From UBA7672 sp965229115 (GTDB taxonomy: Bacteria; Pseudomonadota; Alphaproteobacteria; Caulobacterales; Hyphomonadaceae), in NCBI GenBank assembly GCA_965229115.1, contig CBDDIR010000003.1, positions 310,001 through 374,000 of the forward strand: a stretch of 64,000 nucleotides of DNA. Direction: 5' to 3'. Positions 1 through 8,277 of this stretch are shown here, piece by piece. A model generated the notes under the pieces. The model made no database searches. It was not told the DNA's origin and saw nothing but the letters and a program-made list of their open reading frames with translations. The position numbers were made by a program, and so were the translations under genes. Numbering within the stretch: the stretch's first letter is position 1; each line of letters starts with the position of its first letter.

Positions 1-120
1 ATGGTGGCGATGCGGACGGACAAGACGATCGAGTATGACGGCGCGAAGGGCCTGATCACCAACCTGCCGGAAGCGAACGTCTATCTGGATCGGGAGTACC
101 GGAAGGGGTGGGAGCTCTAG
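1..120 (+). CDS. C-terminal fragment of a Gfo/Idh/MocA-family oxidoreductase
   Basis: An open frame enters from the left edge and stops at 118-120. The 39 visible residues end in PEANVYLDREYRKGWEL, which resembles the C-terminal tail of Gfo/Idh/MocA NAD(P)-dependent sugar/inositol-type dehydrogenases. The ATG at position 1 is probably an internal methionine, because 39 residues is far shorter than the usual 350-450 and the NAD-binding fold lies outside the window. The assignment rests on the tail alone, so the substrate cannot be inferred. Confidence 0.6.
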   Translation: MVAMRTDKTIEYDGAKGLITNLPEANVYLDREYRKGWEL

Positions 121-145
121 GGCTCGCATTTGGTGCGGCTCTTTA

Positions 146-209
146 GCAAAACTGGGGGCTGAAATGCCCCTTGTGATGGCATTTGCCCTTGCGGAGGGGC
201 CGGTTTTGC
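146..209 (+). terminator. Branched stem-loop followed by a T-run: terminator or ilvD leader
   Basis: GCAAAACTGG (146-155) pairs with CCGGTTTTGC (200-209), with one G-T pair. Inside are two smaller hairpins: GGGGC/GCCCC at 155-170 and GCCCTT/AGGGGC at 185-200. A CTTTTT run follows at 210-215, and the ilvD ATG begins at 225. It could terminate the upstream oxidoreductase gene or be a cis-acting leader of ilvD. Confidence 0.45.
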
Positions 210-224
210 CTTTTTAGCTAGGGC

Positions 225-2093
225 ATGCCCGCTTACCGTTCACGCACCACGACCTTCGGCCGCAACATGGCTGGCGCACGCGCTCTCTGGCGTGCGACCG
301 GCATGAAGGATGGCGACTTCTCCAAGCCGATCATCGCGGTCGTAAACTCGTTCACGCAATTCGTGCCGGGGCACGTTCACCTCAAGGATCTCGGCCAGCT
401 GGTGGCGCGCGAGATCGAGGCTGCGGGCGGCGTGGCGAAAGAGTTCAACACGATCGCTGTCGATGACGGCATCGCGATGGGCCATGGCGGGATGCTGTAC
501 TCGCTCCCGAGCCGCGACCTGATCGCGGACTCGATCGAGTACATGGTCAACGCGCATTGCGCGGACGCGATGGTCTGCATCTCGAATTGCGACAAGATCA
601 CGCCGGGGATGCTGAACGCCGCGATGCGGATCAACATTCCGGTGGTGTTCGTCTCGGGCGGTCCGATGGAGGCCGGCAAGGTCGTCTGGAAGGACGAGAA
701 GACGGGCGTTACCAAGGAGCACAAGCTCGACCTGATCGATGCGATGATGCAGGCGGGCGATGACCGGATTTCGGACGCGCAGGTTGAGGCTGTCGAGGCG
801 CAGGCTTGCCCGACATGCGGATCGTGCTCGGGCATGTTCACCGCGAACTCGATGAACTGCCTGACGGAAGCGCTGGGTCTGTCTCTACCGGGCAATGGCA
901 CGGTGCTGGCGACGCACAAGGATCGCGAGGCGCTGTTCAAGCGCGCAGGGCGTCTGATCGTCGACATCACCAAGCGGCATTACGAGAAGGACGATCCAAA
1001 CGTGGCGCCGCGTGCGATCGCGACGAAGCAGGCGTTCGAGAACGCCATGGCGCTCGACGTGGCAATGGGCGGTTCGACGAATACGGTTCTGCATATCCTG
1101 GCGGCGGCGCAGGAAGGCGGCGTTGATTTCACGATGGATGATATCGACCGGATTTCTCGCTCGACGCCGTGCGTGTGCAAGGTCGCGCCGGCTGTGTCGA
1201 CGGTTCACATCGAGGATGTTCATCGCGCGGGCGGCATCATGGGCATTCTGGGCGAGCTGGCGCGCGGCGGGCTGCTGCATACGGACGCGAAGACGGTACA
1301 TTCGCCGACGCTTGGCCATGCGATTGCGTACTGGGATATCCGCCAGTCGAACGATGAAGAGGTCGAGACCTTCTTCAAGGCGGCGCCGGGCGGCGTGCGG
1401 ACGACGCAGGCTTTCTCTCAGGAGAAGCGTTGGCCGGAGCTGGATCGTGATCGCGTCAAGGGCGTGATCCGGTCGAAGGAGAATGCCTTCACGAAGGATG
1501 GCGGTCTTGCGGTGCTCTACGGGAACATCGCGGAGAAGGGCTGTATCGTGAAGACGGCCGGCGTTGATGAAGAGATCTGGAAGTTCAACGGCGTCGCGCG
1601 CGTGTTCGAGAGCCAGGACGAGGCTGCGGCTGCGATCCTGAACAACAAGATCGTCGCGGGCGATGTTGTGGTGATCCGCTATGAAGGGCCGAAAGGCGGG
1701 CCGGGGATGCAGGAGATGCTGTATCCGACGACCTATCTGAAATCGCGCGGGCTCGGCAAAGTGTGTGCGCTGCTGACGGATGGCCGCTTCTCGGGCGGCA
1801 CGTCGGGCCTGAGCATTGGTCACGCCTCGCCGGAAGCGGCGTCGGGCGGTTTGATCGCGCTGGTGGAAGAGGGCGATCCGATCGAGATCGATATTCCGAA
1901 CCGTACGATCAGGCTGGCTGTGCCAGATGACGTGATCGGGCATCGTCGTCGTGCGGAAGAAGCGCGCGGGTCTGCGGCCTACACGCCGAAGGCGCGCAAG
2001 CGCGTGGTGTCGGCGGCGCTCAAGGCGTATGCGGCGCTGGTGACCTCTGCGGACACGGGCGCCGTGCGCGATCTCTCGCAGCTCGAGAAGTAG
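225..2093 (+). CDS. ilvD: Dihydroxy-acid dehydratase
   Basis: Dehydrates 2,3-dihydroxy-isovalerate and 2,3-dihydroxy-3-methylvalerate to the 2-keto acids in valine/isoleucine synthesis; cytosolic Fe-S enzyme. The product is 622 residues, close to the ~616 of the E. coli enzyme. Family signatures are SNCDKITPGM near residues 120-129 and CPTCGSCSGMFTANSMNCL at about 195-213, which carry the conserved cysteines that bind the cluster. The ATG at 225 directly follows a structured leader with an AGGG at 220-223. The gene stands alone, with no other ilv gene beside it. Confidence 0.97.
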   Translation: MPAYRSRTTTFGRNMAGARALWRATGMKDGDFSKPIIAVVNSFTQFVPGHVHLKDLGQLVAREIEAAGGVAKEFNTIAVDDGIAMGHGGMLYSLPSRDLIADSIEYMVNAHCADAMVCISNCDKITPGMLNAAMRINIPVVFVSGGPMEAGKVVWKDEKTGVTKEHKLDLIDAMMQAGDDRISDAQVEAVEAQACPTCGSCSGMFTANSMNCLTEALGLSLPGNGTVLATHKDREALFKRAGRLIVDITKRHYEKDDPNVAPRAIATKQAFENAMALDVAMGGSTNTVLHILAAAQEGGVDFTMDDIDRISRSTPCVCKVAPAVSTVHIEDVHRAGGIMGILGELARGGLLHTDAKTVHSPTLGHAIAYWDIRQSNDEEVETFFKAAPGGVRTTQAFSQEKRWPELDRDRVKGVIRSKENAFTKDGGLAVLYGNIAEKGCIVKTAGVDEEIWKFNGVARVFESQDEAAAAILNNKIVAGDVVVIRYEGPKGGPGMQEMLYPTTYLKSRGLGKVCALLTDGRFSGGTSGLSIGHASPEAASGGLIALVEEGDPIEIDIPNRTIRLAVPDDVIGHRRRAEEARGSAAYTPKARKRVVSAALKAYAALVTSADTGAVRDLSQLEK

Positions 2094-2116
2094 CGATTGT
2101 TTTCAGGGGATGGCGG

Positions 2117-2141
2117 CCCGCCGATCAGATGATCGGGCGGG
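2117..2141. terminator. Bidirectional stem-loop after ilvD
   Basis: CCCGCCGATC (2117-2126) and GATCGGGCGGG (2131-2141) form a stem with one bulged G and an AGAT loop. A TCTTTT run follows on the plus strand at 2147-2152. It lies between convergent genes and overlaps the last codon of the minus-strand gene. Confidence 0.55.
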
Positions 2142-2484
2142 TCGCGTCTTTTGCGCCGAAGGGCGGCAGCGGCGTGGCTGTCTTGCGCTCGCGGTCGCTG
2201 AGCATGTTCCAGGTGCTGACGAGCGTGTCGCGGGCGGCGCGCCATTCCATCTGCAGCGATTGCAGGCGGGCGAAGGTGGGCCAGTCGTGATCCATCAGGC
2301 TGAGGCCGTGCATGTTCGGCGCAGCGCCCGGCGAGAGATCGACTTCTGCAGGATTGTTGGTGAGGGCGTCGGCCAGATGCGCGAGCATCTCGGCGAGTTC
2401 GCCCATGAAGTCTTCGATCTCGTTGAAGTCCACGAGCGTGTCTTCGTAGATTTCGGCGTAGTTCGGTTTTTTCAGCGCAGCCAT
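2125..2484 (-). CDS. Hypothetical small acidic protein
   Basis: A 119-residue protein with no signal peptide or membrane segment, not recognised as a named family. It has an acidic helical N-terminal half (around DFNEIEDFMGELAEMLAHLADAL) and a Trp-containing C-terminal half. I chose the ATG at 2484 because a GGGGGC sits 5 bases upstream; an in-frame ATG at 2496 would add four residues but has no clear ribosome site. It is convergent with ilvD. The coding pattern is good for an alphaproteobacterium, so it is probably a real gene. Confidence 0.7.
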   Translation of the reverse strand: MAALKKPNYAEIYEDTLVDFNEIEDFMGELAEMLAHLADALTNNPAEVDLSPGAAPNMHGLSLMDHDWPTFARLQSLQMEWRAARDTLVSTWNMLSDRERKTATPLPPFGAKDATRPII

Positions 2485-2616
2485 TCTAGCCCCCATTCGA
2501 TGTGAGGATACTGCGCGGAAAGGGTTAAAAAATCGTCCGGTTTTGATAACGATTGATGCGGCAGGCCGTCACATGCGTGCGTTTAGCACGATATGTCGCG
2601 CCTGCGGCTCTCAGCG

Positions 2617-3189
2617 CTATTGGTTCGGCGTTTCCTTCCAGCCGTCGCGCGGACGCATGTCGGCGGGCGAGGGCGGCATCATTGCGGCGCAGCCTTCGGG
2701 CTCCATCGTCGACAGGATGGAGGCGACGCGCCAGGCGCCGTCGAGATGTACGAGCTGGAACGCGTCGATGCCGCAATGCACCTGCTCGCCATTGTCGCGC
2801 AGTTCGTACGGCGCCCAGACATGGGCCATGAGGCCACGCACCTGGACGGTTGGATTCCAGTAGCGCTCGATGAACGGATCAGCGTCCGGATCGGGCTCCA
2901 TCATGGAGGCGTTGGTGTAGGGACGCACGGGGCTTTCCTTGCCTGGCGTGATGGTCTGGATCCACGAGACGCCTTCTGTGATGAGGACTTCCTCGAGCGC
3001 TTCGTCATCGTGGTTTCCGATGGCGAGGAGGAAGCGATCCACGGTGGCGAGGATTTCGGATTCGTAGGGTGACTTCGCTGCGGTGGGCGCGGCGGTTGTG
3101 GCCGATGCAGATGTGGGAGCGGTCGCGCCGGTGGTGGTGCAGGCTGCGAGGACTGAGACGAGAGCGGCCGTGGCCAGAAGACGTTTCAT
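2617..3189 (-). CDS. Putative lipoprotein with an NTF2/SnoaL-like domain
   Basis: A 190-residue protein that starts with a lipoprotein signal (MKRLLATAALVSVLAAC, lipobox LAAC with Cys17), followed by a Thr/Ala-rich linker. Residues ~40-165 read like a cone-shaped NTF2/SnoaL-like domain: an early helix 'ILATVDRFLLAIGNHDDEAL' and late strands in which a Trp precedes '-ASILSTMEPEGC'. This fold binds small ligands or is catalytic in varied pathways, so no substrate is inferred. It is probably anchored to the inner or outer membrane, facing the periplasm. The gene is monocistronic on the minus strand. Confidence 0.75.
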   Translation of the reverse strand: MKRLLATAALVSVLAACTTTGATAPTSASATTAAPTAAKSPYESEILATVDRFLLAIGNHDDEALEEVLITEGVSWIQTITPGKESPVRPYTNASMMEPDPDADPFIERYWNPTVQVRGLMAHVWAPYELRDNGEQVHCGIDAFQLVHLDGAWRVASILSTMEPEGCAAMMPPSPADMRPRDGWKETPNQ

Positions 3190-3288
3190 GCTGACACCTT
3201 GTGAGCGCGTAACTGGGTGAGCGCGTATCTGGCGCGCAGGCTAGCATTACCCTTCGTGGTGGTGAAAGCTGCGATTGCTGGAGGAGCG

Positions 3289-3516
3289 ATGGGCGAGGGA
3301 TCACGCCAGATCACATGCGAGCGTTGCGGTGCAGGCTTCAGCTGCAGCGTGAACAGCGGCGCGTGCTGGTGTGGCGAGGAGCCTTTGCGGTTGCCCCTGC
3401 CGACGCCGGGGCAATCACAGTTCAGCGATTGCCTGTGCCGGGACTGCCTGCGGGCGGTGGCGGCCGAGGCGGAGCAGGGCGCGGATTCTGCTGGCGTTCC
3501 GCGCGTGGGCGGTTAG
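3289..3516 (+). CDS. Cysteine-rich CWC family protein
   Basis: A 75-residue protein with eight cysteines spaced as CxxC...C...CWC...CxCxxC (CERCGAGFSC, ACWCGEE, CLCRDCL). This matches the cysteine-rich CWC family, presumed zinc-binding and of unknown function. The start at 3289 follows GGAGGA with good spacing; upstream in-frame starts lack a site. It is often found as a stand-alone small gene and its partner is not evident here. Confidence 0.8.
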   Translation: MGEGSRQITCERCGAGFSCSVNSGACWCGEEPLRLPLPTPGQSQFSDCLCRDCLRAVAAEAEQGADSAGVPRVGG

Positions 3517-3554
3517 CTTCCCAACCGTTTCGGGGCTGAGTTTGGGAGGCTGGC

Positions 3555-3995
3555 ATGCCGCAGGCAATGTCGAACATGATGACGCCGGTGCTGGCGCTGG
3601 TCGTCTGGACGCTGATCGTGCTGGTGTGGCTCTACACGCGGCGCATTCCGGCGATGCGCAAGGCTGGCATCGATCCCAAGCGGATCAAGGGCTCCGAATC
3701 CTATGCGAGTCTGCCGGCGATGGACCCGAAAGCGGTGTGGGTCGCGGACAACTACAATCACCTGCACGAGCAGCCGACGATCTTCTATGCGCTGTGCGTG
3801 TACTCGCATCTCGCGGGTGTTGTTGATCCCATCAATGTCGGCCTGGCGTGGGCGTATGTCGTGATCCGCGTGGTGCACAGCCTTATCCAGGTGACGACGA
3901 ATTTCGTGCCGCTGCGCTTCGTGGTGTTCAACATCGGCTCACTTGTGCTGGTCGGCATCGCCATCCGCAACGTGCTCGGCCTGTTCGGTATCTGA
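3555..3995 (+). CDS. MAPEG family membrane protein
   Basis: A 146-residue integral membrane protein with four hydrophobic segments (about residues 8-26, 73-92, 94-112, 121-143). The motif NHLHEQPTIFYALC and the following AWAYVVIRVVHS are typical of MAPEG proteins (membrane-associated eicosanoid/glutathione metabolism). Bacterial members are thought to act in glutathione-dependent detoxification, but no substrate can be read here. A GGGAGG ribosome site precedes the ATG. Confidence 0.87.
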   Translation: MPQAMSNMMTPVLALVVWTLIVLVWLYTRRIPAMRKAGIDPKRIKGSESYASLPAMDPKAVWVADNYNHLHEQPTIFYALCVYSHLAGVVDPINVGLAWAYVVIRVVHSLIQVTTNFVPLRFVVFNIGSLVLVGIAIRNVLGLFGI

Positions 3996-4011
3996 CGCTC
4001 GGCGTCTGGCA

Positions 4012-4031
4012 ATATAAGTATTGACTTATAT
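4012..4031. promoter_or_regulatory. Perfect 8-bp inverted repeat, probable ArsR operator
   Basis: ATATAAGT (4012-4019) and ACTTATAT (4024-4031) are perfect inverted arms around ATTG. Its size and AT-rich symmetry are typical of ArsR-family operators, and it sits just upstream of the SRPBCC-arsR operon. A TTGACT resembling a -35 box overlaps it at 4021-4026. Confidence 0.65.
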
Positions 4032-4039
4032 AAGAGTGA

Positions 4040-4062
4040 CCTGTTTGATTGGATCAAACAGG
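4040..4062 (+). promoter_or_regulatory. 10-bp perfect palindrome running into the ribosome site
   Basis: CCTGTTTGAT (4040-4049) and ATCAAACAGG (4053-4062) are perfect inverted arms with a 3-base loop. The 3' arm shares bases with the AGGGAG ribosome site (4060-4065) of the gene that starts at 4073. It could be a second operator or, as RNA, a hairpin that hides the ribosome site. Confidence 0.55.
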
Positions 4063-4072
4063 GAGCCTTCTC

Positions 4073-4747
4073 ATGACCGCTATCGACGTCGCCGCACATC
4101 TTGGAGCTGTGTCGCGGGTGGTCGCGGATCGCGTGCACAATGGCGAGAAGGTGCATGTGGTGATCGCCTCGCGCAGCTATGACACGTCGGTCGATGACCT
4201 GTGGGATGCGCTGACGAGCAAGGAGCGGCTGCCGCGCTGGTTTGCGCAGGTCGATGGCGATCTGAAGCTGGGCGGAAAGTATCAGGTAAAAGGCAATGCG
4301 GGCGGCACGGTGCTCGCGTGCGTGCCGGAGAAGTCGTTCTCGCTGACATGGGAGTTCGGCGGCGGCGTTAGCTGGGTGAACGTCGCGCTTGAGGCGACCA
4401 AGAATGGCGGCGTGCATCTGACGCTCGAACACATCTCGCCGGTGAACGATCACTGGAAGACGTATGGTCCGGGCGCGGTGGGCATTGGCTGGGAGCTGGG
4501 GTTGCTGGGGCTGAGCATGCACACGCGCTCGCGCGAGGCGCGGGACAGTTTCAACGAGCATGTCTGGGGCGCATCCGACGAGGGCAAGGCGTTCGTGACC
4601 GCGACCGGCGAAGGCTGGATCGCGGCGGATATTGCGGGCGGCGCCGACAAGGCGGATGCTACCAAGCGGGGGCAGGCGACGATCGCCTTCTATCGCGGCG
4701 AACCGCCGCCGGGCACATCGCACCCGGGCACGACCACGGAGCCGTAA
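4073..4747 (+). CDS. SRPBCC (AHSA1-like) domain protein
   Basis: A 224-residue soluble protein. Residues ~35-150 show the START-like/AHSA1 pattern: 'SYDTSVDDLWDALTSKERLPRWF' followed by 'LGGKYQVKGNAGG' and a Trp/His-containing second half. Such proteins form a hydrophobic ligand pocket, and their biochemical role is usually unknown. The start at 4073 has AGGGAG upstream; an ATG at 4049 would begin inside the palindrome. The stop overlaps the next gene's ATG (TAATG), so it is translationally coupled to an ArsR regulator, which probably controls the pair. Confidence 0.85.
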   Translation: MTAIDVAAHLGAVSRVVADRVHNGEKVHVVIASRSYDTSVDDLWDALTSKERLPRWFAQVDGDLKLGGKYQVKGNAGGTVLACVPEKSFSLTWEFGGGVSWVNVALEATKNGGVHLTLEHISPVNDHWKTYGPGAVGIGWELGLLGLSMHTRSREARDSFNEHVWGASDEGKAFVTATGEGWIAADIAGGADKADATKRGQATIAFYRGEPPPGTSHPGTTTEP

Positions 4748-5076
4748 TGCACGCTTTCGACGTTCTTGCTGACCCTGTGCGCCGCCGCATTCTGGAGCTG
4801 CTGGCGGAGGGCGAGCACGCGTCGGGCGAGGTGGTCGAGGTGATTGCCAGGGAGTTCGGGATCAGTCAGGCGGGCGTGTCGCAGCATCTGAAAGTGTTGC
4901 GGGATAGCGGGTTTGCGTCGGTGCGGATCGAAGGCACGCGGCGGGTCTATGCGGTGGATGCGGCCCCGATGCAGGAGGTCGATCAGTGGCTTGGCCGGTT
5001 CCGGGTTTTCTGGACGACCAAGCTGGATGCGCTGGCGACCGAGGTCGCGCGGGGCAAAAAGGCCCGGAAAAAGTAG
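4747..5076 (+). CDS. ArsR-family transcriptional regulator
   Basis: A 109-residue winged-helix repressor. 'FDVLADPVRRRILELLAEGE' and 'FGISQAGVSQHLKVLRDSGFASVRIEGTRRVYAVD' are the ArsR helix-turn-helix and wing. No Cys-containing ELCVCDL metal box is present, so it is not a classical arsenic sensor. It belongs to the widespread SRPBCC-linked subgroup. Its start overlaps the stop of the SRPBCC gene, and the probable operator is the inverted repeat at 4012-4031. A similar pair occurs at 40.7-41.6 kb. Confidence 0.9.
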   Translation: MHAFDVLADPVRRRILELLAEGEHASGEVVEVIAREFGISQAGVSQHLKVLRDSGFASVRIEGTRRVYAVDAAPMQEVDQWLGRFRVFWTTKLDALATEVARGKKARKK

Positions 5077-5157
5077 GTCTGGCGCGCTTCGGGGCTGGGC
5101 TCTGGACGCGCCCGCAGGCTTGGCCCATATGGGGCCCCTTCCCCTTGAAGGACAGCC

Positions 5158-6234
5158 ATGGCCGCCCTGCCTGAAAGCCGTTTGCGACAGATGATCGACC
5201 GCTTCGAGCAGGTCGAAGCACGCATGGGCGTGGCAACGGACGCAAAAGAGATCGTGCAGCTGGCGCGCGATCACGCCGAACTCAAGCGGATCGCCGAGAA
5301 GGCGCGCGAAGTTCTCATGCTGCGCAACCAGCTGGCAGAGGCGGATGCGCTGATCGAGGACCCGTCGGCGGACCGCGATTTCGTCAACATGGCGATCGAG
5401 GAGAAAGCCGAGATCAAGGCCAAGCTGCCGGAAGTCGAGCGCGAGATGCAGCTGATGCTGCTGCCGAAGGATCGCGATGACGATGGTTCGGCGATCATCG
5501 AGGTGCGTGCGGGCACGGGCGGCGACGAGGCCGCGTTGTTCGCAGGCGACCTGTGGCGGCAGTACCAGCGCTATGCGTCGGGGCGTGGCTGGCAGGTGGA
5601 GCTGGTGTCGGCGACCGAAGGCGAGATGGGCGGCTATAAGGAAGTCGTTGCGCAGCTGAACGGCGCCGGCGTGTTCGGCCGGATGAAATTCGAGAGCGGT
5701 GTGCACCGCGTGCAGCGCGTGCCGGCGACGGAAGCGCAGGGACGTATCCACACATCGGCGGCGACGGTGGCGATCCTGCCGGTGCCGGAGGAAGTGAATA
5801 TCGAGGTGCGCGATCAGGATATCCGCATCGACACGTATCGTTCGTCGGGAGCTGGTGGTCAGCACGTCAACAAGACCGACTCGGCCGTGCGGATCACGCA
5901 CTTGCCGACCAACATCGTCGTGACGTCGTCGGAGAAGTCGCAGCACGAGAACCGCCGCAAGGCGATGGAGCAGCTGAAGATCCGTCTCTACGAACGCGAG
6001 CGCACGATGAAGGATACGGCGCGGTCGGAAGCGCGCAAGCTGCAGGTGGGGTCGGGCGACCGTTCGGAGCGTATCCGCACCTACAACTTCCCGCAGGGCC
6101 GCGTAACGGACCATCGCATCAACCTCACACTCTACAGCCTCGACAAGTTCATCGAAGGCGACATCGATGAGATGATGAATGCGCTGATCGCGGAAGATCA
6201 GGCTGAGCGCCTGGCGCAGCTCGAGAACGGCTGA
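5158..6234 (+). CDS. prfA: Peptide chain release factor 1
   Basis: Recognises UAA/UAG stop codons and triggers peptide release on the ribosome. The 358-residue length is normal. The codon-recognition tripeptide Pro-Ala-Thr is at residues 189-191, which marks RF1 rather than RF2, and the catalytic Gly-Gly-Gln is at 233-235 within GAGGQHVNKTDSAVRITHLP. An AAGGA site precedes the ATG. The methyltransferase gene prmC, which commonly follows prfA, is absent here: the next gene is convergent. Confidence 0.97.
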   Translation: MAALPESRLRQMIDRFEQVEARMGVATDAKEIVQLARDHAELKRIAEKAREVLMLRNQLAEADALIEDPSADRDFVNMAIEEKAEIKAKLPEVEREMQLMLLPKDRDDDGSAIIEVRAGTGGDEAALFAGDLWRQYQRYASGRGWQVELVSATEGEMGGYKEVVAQLNGAGVFGRMKFESGVHRVQRVPATEAQGRIHTSAATVAILPVPEEVNIEVRDQDIRIDTYRSSGAGGQHVNKTDSAVRITHLPTNIVVTSSEKSQHENRRKAMEQLKIRLYERERTMKDTARSEARKLQVGSGDRSERIRTYNFPQGRVTDHRINLTLYSLDKFIEGDIDEMMNALIAEDQAERLAQLENG

Positions 6235-6243
6235 GACTGATCG

Positions 6244-6975
6244 TTATTGCGGCGGAGGCGCGAGGCACGCCTCGGCGTGCATTTTGATCTCTGCTGGCGT
6301 CAGATCATCGAGCACTGCGATGCTTGAAGCGAAATACTGCGCGAGTTCGTCTGGCATGTAGAAGGCTTCGGCTGTCTTGCGCCAGTTGGCTTCGGCGGCT
6401 TCCAGCGCGGTGGTGTCGGCGGCGGGCGCGGCGGTTTTCAGCGCTTCGGCGTGCAGGCGGATGTAAGCCATGCATTCCACGGCCTTGTCGCCTTCGGTGT
6501 CGACGGCTGCGATGCCTTCCTCTGCGGTGCGGCGCAGGCTGAAGCCTTCAGCGATGATGTCGTCGACGACGAAGCCGTTGGGCGTTTCGACCATGTCCCA
6601 ATAGACGGCTCGTGATGTGCCTGGCTGGAGCTTGAAGCTGGCCTGGACGAGCGTGTGGCCCGGCGTCTCGGTGGCGATTGCGTTCGGTTCGGCGTGGACG
6701 ACTTTGAGGTCGCTGAAGCCGGTGCAGTCCTGGCAGAGGCCGGCGGGATCGAAGTCGAAGGCTGGGAAGTCGTCGCCTGCGGCTTTGGCGGCCTGCTTGG
6801 TGAGTGCGTCCAGCTCCGGCGTCATCGGGATCGAGGTAATGGGCGTTGAGTCCTCGCCCTTGCTGACGACGAGCGGTTGGTAGAGCGCGATGACCGTGGT
6901 TTCCGCGAGGCTGGCCGGACGCTCGTTCGAGCAGGCGGCGGCTAGCAGGCAGAATACGGCAAAGGCGCGCTTCAT
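6244..6975 (-). CDS. Hypothetical lipoprotein
   Basis: A 243-residue protein with a lipoprotein signal ending LLAAAC. The mature part has an N-terminal helical region, a pair of cysteines (CQDC) near residue 82, a strand-rich middle and a helical C-terminus. I do not recognise a family with confidence; it is loosely like DUF3828-type secreted proteins. Of the two adjacent ATG codons, 6975 is better spaced from the GAGGA site. It lies downstream of htpX on the same strand, separated by a long hairpin. Confidence 0.7.
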   Translation of the reverse strand: MKRAFAVFCLLAAACSNERPASLAETTVIALYQPLVVSKGEDSTPITSIPMTPELDALTKQAAKAAGDDFPAFDFDPAGLCQDCTGFSDLKVVHAEPNAIATETPGHTLVQASFKLQPGTSRAVYWDMVETPNGFVVDDIIAEGFSLRRTAEEGIAAVDTEGDKAVECMAYIRLHAEALKTAAPAADTTALEAAEANWRKTAEAFYMPDELAQYFASSIAVLDDLTPAEIKMHAEACLAPPPQ

Positions 6976-6985
6976 CATGGTCCTC

Positions 6986-7037
6986 GTTTTCAGTGGCGCG
7001 ACTTGGGAACGAGTTGCCGTTCAAGTCCACTGAAAAC
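6986..7037 (-). promoter_or_regulatory. Long hairpin between htpX and the lipoprotein gene
   Basis: GTTTTCAGTGG (6986-6996) and CCACTGAAAAC (7027-7037) are perfect 11-bp arms, with an inner pair ACTTG/CAAGT (7001-7005 and 7022-7026) stacked after a short bulge. No T-run follows on the minus strand. It ends a few bases before the GAGGA site of the lipoprotein gene, so it may be a leader structure or an RNA-stabilising stem rather than a terminator. Confidence 0.5.
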
Positions 7038-7083
7038 CGCCCGGTGCTCACGCACTCGTGCAACCTGTATCAGCGTTTGTCGC

Positions 7084-8052
7084 TCAGCCCCACGGACCCG
7101 GTTTGCGCGGCTGTTGCTGGTCCCATGGACCGGCGGGGCGTTTGCGCGTGGAAGTGATCATGTCCGAGTGCGGTTGCGGCTGAACCTTCGGCGCGCCCTT
7201 GCCGCCGAACTTCTGGGCGAGGGCGGCGACGCGGTTCTGGGTCGACGGGTGGGTCGAGAACAGATTGTCGGCGCCGTGGCCGTTCAGCGGGTTGATGATG
7301 AACATGTGCGCGGTCGCGGGATTGCGTTCGGCGGCGATGTTCACGCGGCCGCCGCGGGCATAGGCGTCGATCTTCTGCAGGGCGGAGGCCAGCGCCTGCG
7401 GGTCGCCGGAGATTTCGGCCCCGCCTGCGTCGGCTTCGTATTCGCGGCCACGGCTGATCGCCATCTGGACGAGGGCGGCGGCCATGGGGGCGAGGATCAT
7501 GATGGCGATGACGCCGATGAAGCCGCCGGGGCGCTCGCGGTCATTGCCGCCGAAGAAGAAGGCGAAGTTGGCAAGCGCGGAGATTGCGCCGGCGATCGTC
7601 GCGGTGACGGTCATCGTCAGCGTGTCGCGGTTCTTCACGTGCGCCAGCTCGTGGCCCATGACGGCGCGGATCTCGCGGCGGTCGAGCATGGTGAGCAGGC
7701 CGGTGGTGGCGGCGACGGCGGCGTGGGCCGGGTCGCGACCCGTTGCGAAGGCGTTCGGCTGGTCGTTCTCGATGATGGTGATCTTGGGCATCGGCATGCC
7801 GGCGCGGGTCGCCATCTCGCGCACGTCGCTGGCATAGGCGCGAATGCGGGCGTCCGGATGGTTCTCCGGGACTTCCTGCGCCTTGTACATGGACAGCACG
7901 ATCTTGTCGGCGTTCCAGTAGCTGATCAGGTTGCCGACCAGGGCGAAGGCGAGGGCGATCGCCATGCCGGTCGGGCCGCCAATGAGGTAGCCGACGCCCA
8001 CGAACAGGGCGGTCATGGCAGCCAGTAGCATGAAAGTCTTGATGTGGTTCAT
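7084..8052 (-). CDS. htpX: Membrane zinc metalloprotease HtpX
   Basis: An M48 quality-control protease of the inner membrane with a cytosolic active site. The 322-residue protein has two N-terminal membrane segments (residues ~5-22 and 28-46), the zinc motif HELAH at 134-138, two further hydrophobic segments (~145-195), and the third ligand in REYEAD. The C-terminus is Pro/Gln/Arg-rich (about 285-322), as in many alphaproteobacterial forms. It is divergent from the phytochrome operon. Confidence 0.95.
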   Translation of the reverse strand: MNHIKTFMLLAAMTALFVGVGYLIGGPTGMAIALAFALVGNLISYWNADKIVLSMYKAQEVPENHPDARIRAYASDVREMATRAGMPMPKITIIENDQPNAFATGRDPAHAAVAATTGLLTMLDRREIRAVMGHELAHVKNRDTLTMTVTATIAGAISALANFAFFFGGNDRERPGGFIGVIAIMILAPMAAALVQMAISRGREYEADAGGAEISGDPQALASALQKIDAYARGGRVNIAAERNPATAHMFIINPLNGHGADNLFSTHPSTQNRVAALAQKFGGKGAPKVQPQPHSDMITSTRKRPAGPWDQQQPRKPGPWG

Positions 8053-8277
8053 GGGGTGAATGTGGCCCCGGCCCGTTTCCGCTCAAGATGGCGGACAGCC
8101 GCGCCGGGTCACAGATTCGCCAGCGCGGATTCGCCTGCAAAGTCCGCCAACTTAGCTTAGGACAGCGCAGGGCTGTTCTTATTGATCCTAAATCACTTTC
8201 GGGGACGTATAGCGAACGGGCCGATGCGGCGCTCGAATCGTCGAGCGTGCGGGATGCACGGCAGGCAGGACCGGTTG

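Noticed and set aside
8053..8277. General-stress (EcfG) promoter before bphO
   Set aside because: No GGAAC -35 with a spaced CGTT is seen.
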